From: Clostridia bacterium
GTDB taxonomy: Bacteria; Bacillota; Clostridia; Lachnospirales; Lachnospiraceae
Reading direction: 5' to 3'
NCBI GenBank assembly: GCA_910576325.1
Contig: CAJTIM010000002.1
Span: 250,501-314,500, forward strand
Length of the DNA: 64,000 nt
The position numbers and the translations under genes are program-made. The notes under the pieces were generated by a model. That model was not told the DNA's origin. It did no database searches and was given only the letters and a program-made list of their open reading frames with translations. This document shows positions 51,670 to 60,865 of the stretch, piece by piece (the first letter of the stretch is position 1; every line of letters begins with the position of its first letter).

Positions 51670-53163
51670 ATGGAATTTTTAATGAAAGCATGGTCGTATT
51701 TTGCTACAAATATTTTACAGCAGCCGGCATGGATGATCGGACTGATTGTTTTACTTGGTTACATTTTGTTAAAGAAGCCTTGGTATGATGTGCTGGGAGG
51801 CACCATCAAAGCTGTGGTAGGCTACATGATTCTGGCTGTTGGTTCCGGCGGACTGGTAAGCAACTTCCGTCCGGTGCTGGTAGGCTTAAAGGAACGTTTT
51901 AATCTGGATGCAATGGTAATTGACCCCTATTTTGGTCAGAATGCAGTTACGGCCGGCGTGGAAGAGGTATTTGGAAAGTCCTTTTCGCAGGTTATGATGC
52001 TTCTTCTGATTGCATTTATCGTAAATATCATTCTGGTGCGTCTGCGTAAGATTACGAAGCTTCGTTCTCTGTTTACCACCGGACATGTACAGGTACAGCA
52101 GGCGTCTACCGCTTACTGGCTGATTCTGTTCGCACTTCCAGCACTGGCTGCCAATAATACGGCACTTTTGATTGTTATGGCTGTCGTACTCGGCCTTTAC
52201 TGGGCGGTAGGCTCCAACCTGACCATTGAACCTACCCAGGAGCTGACGGACGGCGCAGGCTTCTGTCTTGGACATCAGCAGATTATGGGCGTAGCTCTGT
52301 TCTCCTGGATTGCAGGCAAAATGCATGAAAGCGATGAGAGGAAGGGCAAGAAGGTCTCCAGAAGAATTGAGGATATTGAGCTTCCGGGCTTCATGTCCAT
52401 CTTCAACGAGAACATGGTATGTACCGCACTTCTGATGACAATTTTCTTTGGAGCAATCCTGCTGATTCTGGGCCGTGACTATCTGATCGAGGCCGGATTC
52501 TTAGGAGAAAATGCAAGCTTTTTGTTCTACATCTTAACCCTCTGCCTGAACTTTGCCGTATATCTGGCAATCCTGCAGCTGGGTGTAAGAACCTTCGTAA
52601 CCGAGCTGACCCAGTCTTTCCAGGGTATTGCCAATAAGCTGCTTCCCGGTTCCGTACCGGCCGTAGACTGTGCCGTAACCTATGGCTTTGGCTCCCCCAA
52701 TGCGGTTCCTATCGGCTTTCTCTGCGGTGCTGTGGGACAGTTCATTGCAATCGGCGTTCTGATTCTTCTGCAGAGCCCGGTACTTGTAATCGCAGGCTTC
52801 GTGCCCGTATTCTTTGACAATGCAACCATTGCGGTTTATGCAAACAACAAGGGCGGAATGAAGGCGGCTATGATTCTGCCGTTCATCTCCGGTCTGTGTC
52901 AGGTATTCGGTTCCGCGCTTATTGCAGGCTGGGTAGGTATGGCAGCATACGGCGGCTACTTAGGAATGTGGGACTGGGCGGTTGTATGGCCGGTGTTCAC
53001 CGCGCTGATGCGCTTTTTAAGCTATGCGGGTCTTGCTATTGTAGTGATTGCGCTTTTGGCCATTCCGCAGCTTCAGTATCGTGCCAATAAGGAAGGCTAT
53101 TTCCTGATTACTGAGGATTACGAGGCGTACAAAGAACTGAAGGCTAAGAAAGCGGCCAAATAG
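51670..53163 (+). CDS. ulaA: L-ascorbate PTS EIIC permease
   Basis: 497-residue membrane permease of the UlaA/SgaT family, with about eleven helices. GTIKAVVGYMILAVGSGGLVS and TEEFVTEL-like RTFVTELTQSFQGIANKL are family marks; the end VGMAAYGGYLGMWD is also typical. AAGGAG precedes ATG 51670; the GTG 6 bases earlier lies within the ribosome-site spacing. It carries ascorbate across the membrane coupled to phosphorylation by UlaB. Confidence 0.94.
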   Translation: MEFLMKAWSYFATNILQQPAWMIGLIVLLGYILLKKPWYDVLGGTIKAVVGYMILAVGSGGLVSNFRPVLVGLKERFNLDAMVIDPYFGQNAVTAGVEEVFGKSFSQVMMLLLIAFIVNIILVRLRKITKLRSLFTTGHVQVQQASTAYWLILFALPALAANNTALLIVMAVVLGLYWAVGSNLTIEPTQELTDGAGFCLGHQQIMGVALFSWIAGKMHESDERKGKKVSRRIEDIELPGFMSIFNENMVCTALLMTIFFGAILLILGRDYLIEAGFLGENASFLFYILTLCLNFAVYLAILQLGVRTFVTELTQSFQGIANKLLPGSVPAVDCAVTYGFGSPNAVPIGFLCGAVGQFIAIGVLILLQSPVLVIAGFVPVFFDNATIAVYANNKGGMKAAMILPFISGLCQVFGSALIAGWVGMAAYGGYLGMWDWAVVWPVFTALMRFLSYAGLAIVVIALLAIPQLQYRANKEGYFLITEDYEAYKELKAKKAAK

Positions 53164-53198
53164 CGGTAAAACAGTAGCAAAAGTTTATCGCAGGAGCG

Positions 53199-53227
53199 TT
53201 GACTTTTATGAAATATTTTATTATCAT
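53199..53227 (+). promoter_or_regulatory. Possible internal promoter before ulaB
   Basis: TTGACT (53199-53204), a 17-base spacer and TATCAT (53222-53227) in the 121-base gap between ulaA and ulaB. It may boost ulaB; ulaB is also reachable by read-through from ulaA. Confidence 0.5.
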
Positions 53228-53284
53228 AATGATAGAATAATCTTAAAACCCTTGATATAAGGGAGAGAAAAGGAGAAGACGGTT

Positions 53285-53593
53285 ATGGCCAAGGATAACA
53301 TGAGTTTTATGGTATGCTGTGCAAACGGAGCGGGTTCCAGCCTGATGATGAAGATGACGCTGGAGAAGACCTTAAAGAAGATGAACATTAAGCCGGGAAA
53401 GATTCATCACTGTGCGCTTTCTGAGGGAAAAAGCGCGGCGTCACAGTATGATGTGGTGCTGTGTGCGCAGAACTTCCTCAATATGTTTGCGGATGCCCAG
53501 AAGAAGGGAACCACAGTTGTGGGACTGCGCAACATTATGTCCATGCAGGAGATGGAAGAGAAAATGACCGAGGCAGGCATTACGGCGAATTAG
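53285..53593 (+). CDS. ulaB: L-ascorbate PTS EIIB component
   Basis: 102-residue IIB with the P-loop MVCCANGAGSSLMMKM; Cys12 aligns with the phospho-cysteine of E. coli UlaB. It takes phosphate from UlaC and phosphorylates ascorbate as UlaA transports it. It lies last in the transporter part, after a 121-base gap, and is closed by a terminator. The gene order G-C-A-B differs from the E. coli A-B-C order. Confidence 0.92.
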   Translation: MAKDNMSFMVCCANGAGSSLMMKMTLEKTLKKMNIKPGKIHHCALSEGKSAASQYDVVLCAQNFLNMFADAQKKGTTVVGLRNIMSMQEMEEKMTEAGITAN

Positions 53594-53644
53594 GAGCAGA
53601 AGACATATCCGAATAAAAAACTGGTATGAAGACAGCCGAGAAGA

Positions 53645-53687
53645 GAGCGTCTTCCGGATAAAATCAGCCGGGAGGCGCTCCCTTTTT
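53645..53687 (+). terminator. Terminator after ulaB
   Basis: GAGCGTCTTCCGG (53645-53657) and CCGGGAGGCGCTC (53668-53680) pair over 13 positions with two G-U pairs, followed by CCTTTTT. Confidence 0.88.
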
Positions 53688-53751
53688 CGTGAAAACACGC
53701 CAATTATAAAAGCAGGGCTTTTTATGGACAGCAAAAGGGAGGGTGAGCATT

Positions 53752-54516
53752 ATGAAAATGAGCCGCAGCATTGTAAACAGCCGGAGAGAAAAGGTCCTGG
53801 AGCTTGTACGTGAGAACGGCGACATAACAGTGAATCATCTGGCGGAGCAATTTCAGGTGTCGCCTCTGACCATCCGAAGGGATCTGCAGTATCTGGAGGA
53901 TCATAAGCTGCTGGAGCGTTTTTACGGAGGTGCCAGGAACAGTGCGGAAGCCGGAGCGGATCTGTCGGAGAACAAAAAGCAGCTCCGAAGAGAGCGGATT
54001 GCCAGGTATGCGGCAAGCTTGGTGGAGGATGGGGACAGTATTTTCATCAATACCAGCTCGACGGCTCTGGCTATGCTGAAATATATCACCAGCAGGAACG
54101 TAACCGTAATAACCAACAACGGAAATATCATCAACGAAAAAAACCCGTCCCATGCCACCATTATTCTTCTGGGAGGAGAACTGCGTTATGTAAAGGGGGC
54201 AATGGTAGGGGATTTTGCCATGAATAATCTGACCCAGGTCACAGCCAGAAAAAGCTTTATGGGCTGCGGAGGTATCTGCCCGGATACGGGAATGACCACG
54301 GAGCTGCTCAATGAGGTGAATCTGAACCAGACCATGTTCGAGCGGGTAAGCAAGGGCTCCTACATTCTGGCGGACTGTACGAAGTTCGGAAAAAGAAGCA
54401 GCTTTGTGAGCTGCCCGCCGGAGCTGATTGAGAACATCATCACGGATGCGGACGCGCCGGCGGAGCTTGTACGGGAATTCCGGGAAAAGGGAACCTGGGT
54501 TCATCAGGTAGATTAA
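53752..54516 (+). CDS. DeoR-family transcriptional regulator (probable UlaR role)
   Basis: 254 residues: N-terminal DeoR HTH (RREKVLELVRENGDITVNHLAEQF and SPLTIRRDLQYL, quoted separately as REKVLELV and LTIRRDL) and a C-terminal sugar-phosphate sensor domain (MGCGGICPDTGMTTE, ADCTKFGKRS). DeoR-type regulators bind a phosphorylated sugar and release DNA; in E. coli UlaR does this for the ula regulon. ATG 53752 has GGGAGGG 8 bases upstream. It begins the second ascorbate transcript, followed by the downstream enzymes. Confidence 0.92.
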   Translation: MKMSRSIVNSRREKVLELVRENGDITVNHLAEQFQVSPLTIRRDLQYLEDHKLLERFYGGARNSAEAGADLSENKKQLRRERIARYAASLVEDGDSIFINTSSTALAMLKYITSRNVTVITNNGNIINEKNPSHATIILLGGELRYVKGAMVGDFAMNNLTQVTARKSFMGCGGICPDTGMTTELLNEVNLNQTMFERVSKGSYILADCTKFGKRSSFVSCPPELIENIITDADAPAELVREFREKGTWVHQVD

Positions 54517-54536
54517 ATAACAACAGGAGTATAACA

Positions 54537-55583
54537 ATGAAAATCAGGAAAATAAACACACATGAACTGGAAAAATGCTATTCTATCTGCCCGCTGTCCT
54601 ACAACGGGAAGGAGCATATGCTGATTGCGGCGGAGAAGGTGAACAAATGTCTCTTGTTTGACCTTGACGGCAATCTGGAGGAAACCGTATGGGAAGGACC
54701 GGGAGGAACCATGACCATGGTACAGCTTCCGGGAAGCAACGGAGAATTTCTTGCGACACATAAGTTCTATTCCCCCAATGATTCCAAGGAGGCCAAGATT
54801 GTCCTTGCTTCTCCCGAGGGGAAGGATGACTGGGAAATCAAAACACTGGTAGAGCTGCCCTTTGTGCACCGCTTTGATATTCTTACAAGCGGCGGCGTAA
54901 ATTATCTCATTGCGTGCGCCTTAAAGTCAGGCCATGAATATAAGGATGACTGGAGTAGCCCGGGAATCATCTGGGTGTGTGAGCTGCCGGAGGATTTGAG
55001 TGCAATAAATGAGGGGAACCAGCTTTCCATGAAGGCATTGAAGGAGGGACTCCTGAAAAATCATGGCTACTGCAGGGTAGAGGAGGCAGACGGCATGTGG
55101 GCGGCCGTGGCGGCGGAGAACGGAATCTTTAAGGTAGTTCCTCCTGCCGGGCGCGGCGGCGACTGGTCCGTTGAGACGCTGACGGAGGATGCGGCCAGCG
55201 ATATGACCTTTGCGGATTTTGACGGGGACGGCGAGAAGGAGATGCTGGTGATGACACCTTTCCATGGAGATACCGTTAAGATTTATAAAAGAGTCAACGG
55301 TGCATACGCCTGTGTCAAGACCTTTGAGGAAAAATATGAGTTTGCGCACGGGATCTGGGGCACCGAGATTGACGGGAAAGGTATCGCCATTGTCGGGCAC
55401 AGAAAGGGAAAACGCGACCTTTTGGCCTGCAAGTACGATGGAAGCGGCTATGTGATGGAGGTACTGGACGAGGATGTGGGACCGGCCAATGTGCGCTGCT
55501 ATGCAAAGGGTGCAAAGACGGGTCTTGTGTCAACCAACCGGGAGATTGATGAGATTGCATTCTATGAGATTGAGGGGCTGTAA
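54537..55583 (+). CDS. FG-GAP/VCBS-like beta-propeller protein of the ascorbate operon
   Basis: 348 residues without signal peptide or membrane helix, so probably cytoplasmic. The calcium-like loop FADFDGDGEKEMLVM marks an FG-GAP/VCBS-type repeat, and the rest looks like repeated four-strand blades. I do not recognise a reaction. CAGGAGTATAACA precedes the ATG. It sits between the regulator and ulaE, so it may be a lactonase or a sensor-type partner of ascorbate use; that is a guess. Confidence 0.75.
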   Translation: MKIRKINTHELEKCYSICPLSYNGKEHMLIAAEKVNKCLLFDLDGNLEETVWEGPGGTMTMVQLPGSNGEFLATHKFYSPNDSKEAKIVLASPEGKDDWEIKTLVELPFVHRFDILTSGGVNYLIACALKSGHEYKDDWSSPGIIWVCELPEDLSAINEGNQLSMKALKEGLLKNHGYCRVEEADGMWAAVAAENGIFKVVPPAGRGGDWSVETLTEDAASDMTFADFDGDGEKEMLVMTPFHGDTVKIYKRVNGAYACVKTFEEKYEFAHGIWGTEIDGKGIAIVGHRKGKRDLLACKYDGSGYVMEVLDEDVGPANVRCYAKGAKTGLVSTNREIDEIAFYEIEGL

Positions 55584-55595
55584 GAGGAGGAGAAA

Positions 55596-56441
55596 ATGAA
55601 GGCTTATACTATTGGATTGTATGAGAAGGCTATGCCGAAGGAACTGACATGGAAGGAGAAGCTTGAGGCGGCCAGGGAAGCGGGTTATGATTTTGTGGAG
55701 ATCAGTATAGACGAGACGGATGAGAAGCTTGCCCGGCTGGAATGGACAAAGGAGGAGCGTCTCGAGCTTGTGAAGACCATGTATGAGGTGGGAATCCCCA
55801 TCCGTACCATGTGTCTCTCCGGCCATCGGAAGTATCCCATCGGAAGCAGTGATCCGGCCGTTTGCGAAAGAGGTATGGAGATTATGGAAAAGGCCATAGA
55901 GCTTGCGGATGATCTTGGCGTGCGAATCATTCAGCTTGCCGGTTATGATGTATATTATGATCCCTCCACTTCTGAGACCGTGGCCCGCTTTGGAGAAAAC
56001 CTAAGAAAATGCACGCTGATGGCAGCCAGGGCAGGTGTTCTCATGGGGTTTGAAACCATGGAGACAGAATTTATGAACACCTGCGGAAAATCTATGAAAT
56101 ATGTGGAGAAAATCAATTCCACTTATTTGAATGTTTACCCGGATTGTGGTAATATTAACAATGCAGCAATTACTTACGGAATAGATGTTCTGGAGGACTT
56201 AAAAAGCTGTGAGGGCCGTATAACCTCCATGCATTTGAAGGAGACGGAGCCGGGGAAATTCCGTGATATGATGTACGGCGAGGGCCGGGTGAATTTTCCG
56301 GCTATGATTGACACGGCCTGGGCCATGGGCGTCCGTAAGTTTGTAACGGAGTTCTGGTATCTGGGCAGTGAAAAATGGAGAGAGGATCTGGCCTTTGCCA
56401 ATCGGTCTATGAGGGCCTTATTGGATCAAAAAGAGAACTAG
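55596..56441 (+). CDS. ulaE: L-ribulose-5-phosphate 3-epimerase
   Basis: 281-residue AP-endonuclease-2-like barrel that converts L-xylulose 5-phosphate to L-ribulose 5-phosphate. It follows UlaE/SgaU from GLYEKAMPKELTWKEKL, through the SGHRKYPIGSSDP loop and ETMETEFMNT, to MHLKETEPGKFR and TEFWYLG. GAGGAGGAGAAA precedes the ATG. It acts after the decarboxylase UlaD, which is not in the window, and before UlaF. Confidence 0.93.
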   Translation: MKAYTIGLYEKAMPKELTWKEKLEAAREAGYDFVEISIDETDEKLARLEWTKEERLELVKTMYEVGIPIRTMCLSGHRKYPIGSSDPAVCERGMEIMEKAIELADDLGVRIIQLAGYDVYYDPSTSETVARFGENLRKCTLMAARAGVLMGFETMETEFMNTCGKSMKYVEKINSTYLNVYPDCGNINNAAITYGIDVLEDLKSCEGRITSMHLKETEPGKFRDMMYGEGRVNFPAMIDTAWAMGVRKFVTEFWYLGSEKWREDLAFANRSMRALLDQKEN

Positions 56442-56475
56442 GGGATATATGCTTTAAAGCAAGGAAGGAGAAAAA

Positions 56476-57171
56476 ATGTTAGAAGCATTGAAAAAACAGG
56501 TTTATGAAGCTAATATGGAGCTTCCGAGAAGGGGGCTTATCACTTACACCTGGGGAAATGTCAGCGGAATCGATCGTGCAAGCGGTTTATTTGTAATCAA
56601 ACCCAGCGGAGTGGATTATGATGAGCTGAAGCCGGAGGATATGGTTGTTATGGACCTTGACGGCAATAAGGTGGAGGGGGATTACAATCCTTCTTCCGAC
56701 ACGCCCACCCATCTGGAGCTGTACAAGGCTTTTGCGGAGGTGGGAGGCATTGTGCATACCCATTCTCCCTGGGCAACCTCCTGGGCACAGGCCGGACGGA
56801 GTATTCCCTGCTATGGAACCACCCATGCGGATTATTTTTACGGGGAGATCCCCTGCGCCCGAAGCCTGACGGAGGAGGAGATCAACGGAGAGTATGAGAA
56901 GAATACGGGGCTTGTGATTATTGAGACCTTTGAGGGAAAGAATCCCATGCATATCCCCGGAGTGCTCTGTGCCAACCACGGTCCCTTCACCTGGGGCACG
57001 GATGCGGATAATGCGGTACATAATGCGGTCGTGCTTGAGGAAGTGGCGAAAATGGCATGCCGCACGGAGCAGTTAATGCCCGGAGTTGCTCCGGCGCCGC
57101 AGGTGATCCGGGATAAGCATTTTCTGCGGAAGCATGGAGCCAATGCTTATTACGGTCAGATTAAGAAATAA
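56476..57171 (+). CDS. ulaF: L-ribulose-5-phosphate 4-epimerase
   Basis: 231-residue class II aldolase-fold epimerase (AraD/UlaF/SgbE) that turns L-ribulose 5-phosphate into D-xylulose 5-phosphate for the pentose phosphate pathway. Zinc ligands are His94 and His96 (VHTHSPWA) and His168 (CANHGPF); Asp119 in THADYFYGE is the usual catalytic region. AAGGAGAAAAA precedes the ATG. It is last in the ascorbate cluster, before a terminator; an arabinose role (araD) cannot be excluded, but the context favours ascorbate. Confidence 0.92.
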   Translation: MLEALKKQVYEANMELPRRGLITYTWGNVSGIDRASGLFVIKPSGVDYDELKPEDMVVMDLDGNKVEGDYNPSSDTPTHLELYKAFAEVGGIVHTHSPWATSWAQAGRSIPCYGTTHADYFYGEIPCARSLTEEEINGEYEKNTGLVIIETFEGKNPMHIPGVLCANHGPFTWGTDADNAVHNAVVLEEVAKMACRTEQLMPGVAPAPQVIRDKHFLRKHGANAYYGQIKK

Positions 57172-57180
57172 GAAGCGAAA

Positions 57181-57216
57181 GAGCTGTCTCCTGTTTTCGG
57201 GAAACGGCTCTTTTTT
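57181..57216 (+). terminator. Terminator of the ascorbate cluster
   Basis: GAGCTGTCTCCTG (57181-57193) pairs with CGGGAAACGGCTC (57198-57210) with two G-U pairs and one mismatch, followed by T6. The last T pair overlaps the stop of the convergent gene. Confidence 0.85.
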
Positions 57217-59647
57217 ACTGCCTGTTTGAGGGGAGCTTTTCAAAAACGGCTTTAATAGAAGGCTGTGAGTTATCCCTCAGCCGTACTTCAAGAACAGGCG
57301 AGGAGCCTGCGGTAAGAGGCTCGCAGTCCGTAGTTTCCCAGCCTGTAAAGATGTAGCCCTCGGCAGGAGAGGCTGTAAGGCGAATGGGGTAGTCGGTATA
57401 GTAGCTTCCGCTCCAGACGGAGGCGGAGAGATCCGGTGTCAAGGTATTCAGAGTAACCGTGCCGCCTTCGGGAGCATTGGACGACAGAGCTACGGGGACC
57501 AAATCGCCTGTCAGGGAAAAATGAGCGGCAAGACAGGGAACGATAGCATCATAGCGGTTGGCGAAAAAGGTGCGCAGTTCTTCCGCCTGCTCCGTAAAAG
57601 CAGCATCCGAAGGTTCAGTATTCCAGCGCTCATAGCTTTTGGCGGCCGCATCTTCGTACTGCTCCTCCAGCCGGTCAAGGAGAGGCAGCACGTGGGAAGG
57701 ACGGAAACACTCGTTGGCCATGTCCATAAAGGTCAGGACGAACTGCCGGCGGAACTCTTCACTCTTCATAAGAGAGGGCATGGGGTCATCCTCCAGAAAG
57801 CCGCTTGGCGCATAACCGGCGTGCTCCACAAAGGAGTCAACGGCATAGGCCGGCACACCACTGTCAATGCCCACGCCCAGGGAATCATCCAGATCATAAA
57901 GCATCCAGCGCCATTTTCCGTCCTGAAATTCTCCTTCGCCGGGAACAACTGCCTGCCAGGTAAAAACATTGCCTCCAAGGGGCTTTGTGTCCGTGTTGGC
58001 AATGTAGATATTGGTGCACATCCAGTCAATAAAGCTCTGCATATCCATTTGGGTAAGAAGCTTCCCATAAAGCTGCGGATCGGACATGTCCTGCGCTAAT
58101 AATTCCTTAAGAGCTTTAAAGCCGGAGGCGCCGTCAGGATTTCCGTCCTGAATCTCCCAGCTGTTTTTAATCAAAAGGGTGTTCTGCGCATCGACGTCGT
58201 AATAGCTTTCCAGATATTCGGACGAATATTTTTCCATCAGATAATACAGTCCCCAGTACTCGCCGTTTAAAAAGACCTGGCAGGGCGTATATTTCTGAGA
58301 GGCGGCATTGCGGTTCTCCGTCAGAGAAAAGAAAAATACCTTTTTCAGCTGGGAGCTGTTGTTTAAGATAAGAGTTGGATAGGAAAAGCCGGTATCAAAA
58401 AAGACAGGCTCAAAGGTTTTGGCCTCATAACGGTTCCGGGAGAAGAGCGTAAAGCTTTTTTGCGGAAAGTTTCGGGATTCGTTGCCCCGTATGCGGATTC
58501 CGCATTCCTGCTCCGTCAGACGGGCGTGCTGCGGATCAAAAAAGGCCAGATGGGCGGGGCGCTCGGACGCAGCTCCTTCCAAATAATAATTCAGATAGTC
58601 TGTCAGCTCGGACCAGGAAAGATCAGGGCTGATCTCTACGTTTTTCAAGCCCTCCTCATAGCGGGAGCCCCGGATATAGATCCCGCTTTCGCTGTCAAAG
58701 AGATTTGCAGGGTCCGTAACGAGAGAAAGGACGGCGGTATTTTCATAGCCCTCCTTCGCTTCAAAGTCCAGAAAATACACAGCCGTGATGGTCCTGCTGT
58801 AATTGCCCTCCCTGTCATATGCCGCGGCCCGCAGAACTACGGCTTTGTCCACGGGAGTTTTGGGAGCGGTATAATTGGTAAGCTCGGAGGTGATGTCCTC
58901 CCGGGCGGAGTACACATTATTCCGGAGACTGGGATCCGAGAGGATCAGTGGTTCCGTATAGAGAAGAGAATCGGGACCGGGCTCGCTTCCGTCCAGAGTA
59001 TAATAAACGGAAAGACCTTCGGAAGCCTGAATATGCAGGCTGAAAGGACCCTGATAGAACCCGCTTTCCGCGGAAAAAACAGGCGCCTTCAGCACTTGCG
59101 AGGCCGTTTCGTTGGATTTTCCGGGTGAGGGGCGCATAGGGACAGGCGGCTCCTTTTCGTTTTCAGGCCGGGCATATACGGCGCCGCGCTCCAGGGAAGG
59201 AATAAAGAGGGAGTCAATAGGAGAAAAACTCCGTGAACCGTCCTCACCCTCCGTACAATAGCTGAGAGTCAGAGTCTCATTCTCAGATAAGCGAAAGGGT
59301 AATCCATCCATATAAATCACATAATACCCGCCCGCCGCAATGGTATCAGCGGGTAAGGGACCAAGCGAAAAATCCTTTGTGCTGTCAGATAGAAAGACAT
59401 TCTCTAAAGAAACCTCCCGATCAGAAGGATTGTATAGCTCCACATAATCTTCATAGGTGACGTTTTCCCCGTCCTCAGTTCCCGGATTAATGGTGCAAAC
59501 CTCGTTGATTCTAAGAAGAAAGGCGGGATTGGAAGGATGTGCCTGATAATAGGAGGCAAGAACAAAAAAGAGTCCAAAAAACAGAGAGCCTGTGATAAAG
59601 AGGCTCAACAGCAGCAGATTGCGTCTGCATATCGTGTGTGATGTCAT
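57215..59647 (-). CDS. CotH-like surface protein with LTD and chitobiase-type domains
   Basis: 810 residues: N-terminal membrane anchor (~10-32), a lamin-tail domain (INEVCTINPGTED, YVELYNPSDREVSL), a chitobiase C-terminal-like domain near 190-260 (VYYTLDGSEPG), a CotH kinase domain near 370-700 (GIRIRGNESRNFPQKSF, YYLMEKYSSEYLE, WRWMLYDLDDSLG), and a C-terminal repeat (ASPAEGYIFTGWE). CotH proteins phosphorylate spore coat or surface proteins. Its ATG overlaps the upstream stop (ATGA), with GAGGAAGG before it. The layered domains point to a wall- or spore-facing protein. Confidence 0.88.
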   Translation of the reverse strand: MTSHTICRRNLLLLSLFITGSLFFGLFFVLASYYQAHPSNPAFLLRINEVCTINPGTEDGENVTYEDYVELYNPSDREVSLENVFLSDSTKDFSLGPLPADTIAAGGYYVIYMDGLPFRLSENETLTLSYCTEGEDGSRSFSPIDSLFIPSLERGAVYARPENEKEPPVPMRPSPGKSNETASQVLKAPVFSAESGFYQGPFSLHIQASEGLSVYYTLDGSEPGPDSLLYTEPLILSDPSLRNNVYSAREDITSELTNYTAPKTPVDKAVVLRAAAYDREGNYSRTITAVYFLDFEAKEGYENTAVLSLVTDPANLFDSESGIYIRGSRYEEGLKNVEISPDLSWSELTDYLNYYLEGAASERPAHLAFFDPQHARLTEQECGIRIRGNESRNFPQKSFTLFSRNRYEAKTFEPVFFDTGFSYPTLILNNSSQLKKVFFFSLTENRNAASQKYTPCQVFLNGEYWGLYYLMEKYSSEYLESYYDVDAQNTLLIKNSWEIQDGNPDGASGFKALKELLAQDMSDPQLYGKLLTQMDMQSFIDWMCTNIYIANTDTKPLGGNVFTWQAVVPGEGEFQDGKWRWMLYDLDDSLGVGIDSGVPAYAVDSFVEHAGYAPSGFLEDDPMPSLMKSEEFRRQFVLTFMDMANECFRPSHVLPLLDRLEEQYEDAAAKSYERWNTEPSDAAFTEQAEELRTFFANRYDAIVPCLAAHFSLTGDLVPVALSSNAPEGGTVTLNTLTPDLSASVWSGSYYTDYPIRLTASPAEGYIFTGWETTDCEPLTAGSSPVLEVRLRDNSQPSIKAVFEKLPSNRQ

Positions 59648-60309
59648 TTGCCTTCCTCCTCAAATAAAAGGATCTCACCTTCCAAAAGAGCATATTGACA
59701 GCGCCCGCCCGGAGTCAGCGCGGCTTGTCCGCTGGTTCCCTCCGTGATTGACGAAATAACGGAATCTAGAAGGGGGATGGGAACGAGAGCTTCGATAAAG
59801 ACAGAATCCGTATATTCGGAACGGAGAATCGGAACATGGGATTGATTCAAAAGGTACTGTATCTTTCCGATCCCGTTGTAATCTGTCTGAACGGACAGGC
59901 GGATTCCCGGATGCTTTTCCAGAATCACGGCATTGCGGAGACCTTCCCGGACAGCGGCTCCGTAGGCGCGCACCAGGCCGCCGGTGCCCAGCAGAGTACC
60001 GCCGAAATAGCGCGTCACAACTACGGCCGTATCATGCAGAGTTTCGCCGAGAAGCACGTCCAGCATAGGACGCCCGGCCGTTCCGGCGGGCTCACGGTCA
60101 TCGCTGCAGCGGGTAAGCCGGTGGTTTTCGCCGAGGGTAAAGGCCGTGCAGTTGTGGGAGGCGTCCCAATACTGCTTCCGAATACGCTCTATGAAAGCCA
60201 AAGCCTCCTCTTCGGTCTTCACCGGTTCCACGGTGGCGATAAAACGCGACTTTTTCTCGATAATTTCACCAGTGCCGCCTATGTAGGTAAATTTGTAGGA
60301 TTCTGACAT
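59644..60309 (-). CDS. yigZ: IMPACT/YigZ-family protein
   Basis: 221 residues: N-terminal IMPACT domain (EIIEKKSRFIATVEPV, DASHNCTAFTLG, DDREPAGTAGRPML, VVVTRYFGGTLLGTGGLVRAYG) and a DUF1949-like C-terminal ferredoxin fold. The exact role is unknown; a role in translation or protein turnover is proposed for the family. GGAAAGGAACC precedes the ATG. It is coupled to the CotH-type gene by a 4-base overlap. Confidence 0.93.
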   Translation of the reverse strand: MSESYKFTYIGGTGEIIEKKSRFIATVEPVKTEEEALAFIERIRKQYWDASHNCTAFTLGENHRLTRCSDDREPAGTAGRPMLDVLLGETLHDTAVVVTRYFGGTLLGTGGLVRAYGAAVREGLRNAVILEKHPGIRLSVQTDYNGIGKIQYLLNQSHVPILRSEYTDSVFIEALVPIPLLDSVISSITEGTSGQAALTPGGRCQYALLEGEILLFEEEGK

Positions 60310-60325
60310 AAAAGGTTCCTTTCCG

Positions 60326-60634
60326 CTAGGAAGCCTGTCCGCTTTCTCCGGTCATCATATCATCCACGATTTCTAGCAGGCAGACAGGTGTGACCGCATT
60401 GGAAATAAGCTGCCGGAGCATCTGCCGCGCAAAAATTTCCGAATGAGAGACGGGCGGGGTGCTCTCGGTTTCCTCCACGCCTGGTTTCTCCGCCATAGAC
60501 TTTTTGATGCAGATCCGGTAAAGCGGAGCCATGGATTTCGGCTGCTCTTCCTCAATTAGATAGTATTTCAGATTCAGCATGTGACCCTTTTCGTCGGCTA
60601 CGGCGCGGGTTTCGATTAAAAATTCCTTTTGCAT
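60326..60634 (-). CDS. Small conserved hypothetical protein (DUF6514-like)
   Basis: 102 residues, no signal peptide or membrane segment. KEFLIETRAVADE and LKYYLIEEE resemble the small clostridial DUF6514 group, by eye only. AAGGAGAGTATC precedes the ATG, supporting a real gene; it is the first gene of the leftward yigZ operon, 16 bases upstream of yigZ. Confidence 0.65.
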   Translation of the reverse strand: MQKEFLIETRAVADEKGHMLNLKYYLIEEEQPKSMAPLYRICIKKSMAEKPGVEETESTPPVSHSEIFARQMLRQLISNAVTPVCLLEIVDDMMTGESGQAS

Positions 60635-60682
60635 GATACTCTCCTTCTTTCATTCATGTCCATACAGGTGACTTTGAAGAGT

Positions 60683-60688
60683 ATTATA
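60683..60688 (-). promoter_or_regulatory. Possible -10 of the leftward yigZ operon
   Basis: TATAAT on the minus strand about 50 bases before the small hypothetical gene, without a convincing -35. Confidence 0.35.
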
Positions 60689-60834
60689 CAGGGCATGGAC
60701 CGCAAAGCCTGTCGAAAGCTGTCAGGAGACAAAAAAGAAGTGGATCACATTTAGATTATTATAAAGAAACCTTATAAAAAACGCAAGAAAATGTGAATTT
60801 TTATTTTATGCTTTATTCCTATGAAATTATTTGT

Positions 60835-60840
60835 TATAAT
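60835..60840 (+). promoter_or_regulatory. Possible -10 of the penicillin-binding protein gene
   Basis: TATAAT 25 bases before the PBP ATG; the -35 position reads TTTATT and is weak. Confidence 0.4.
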
Positions 60841-60865
60841 GATTGGATGTAGAGGAGGCAAAAGG

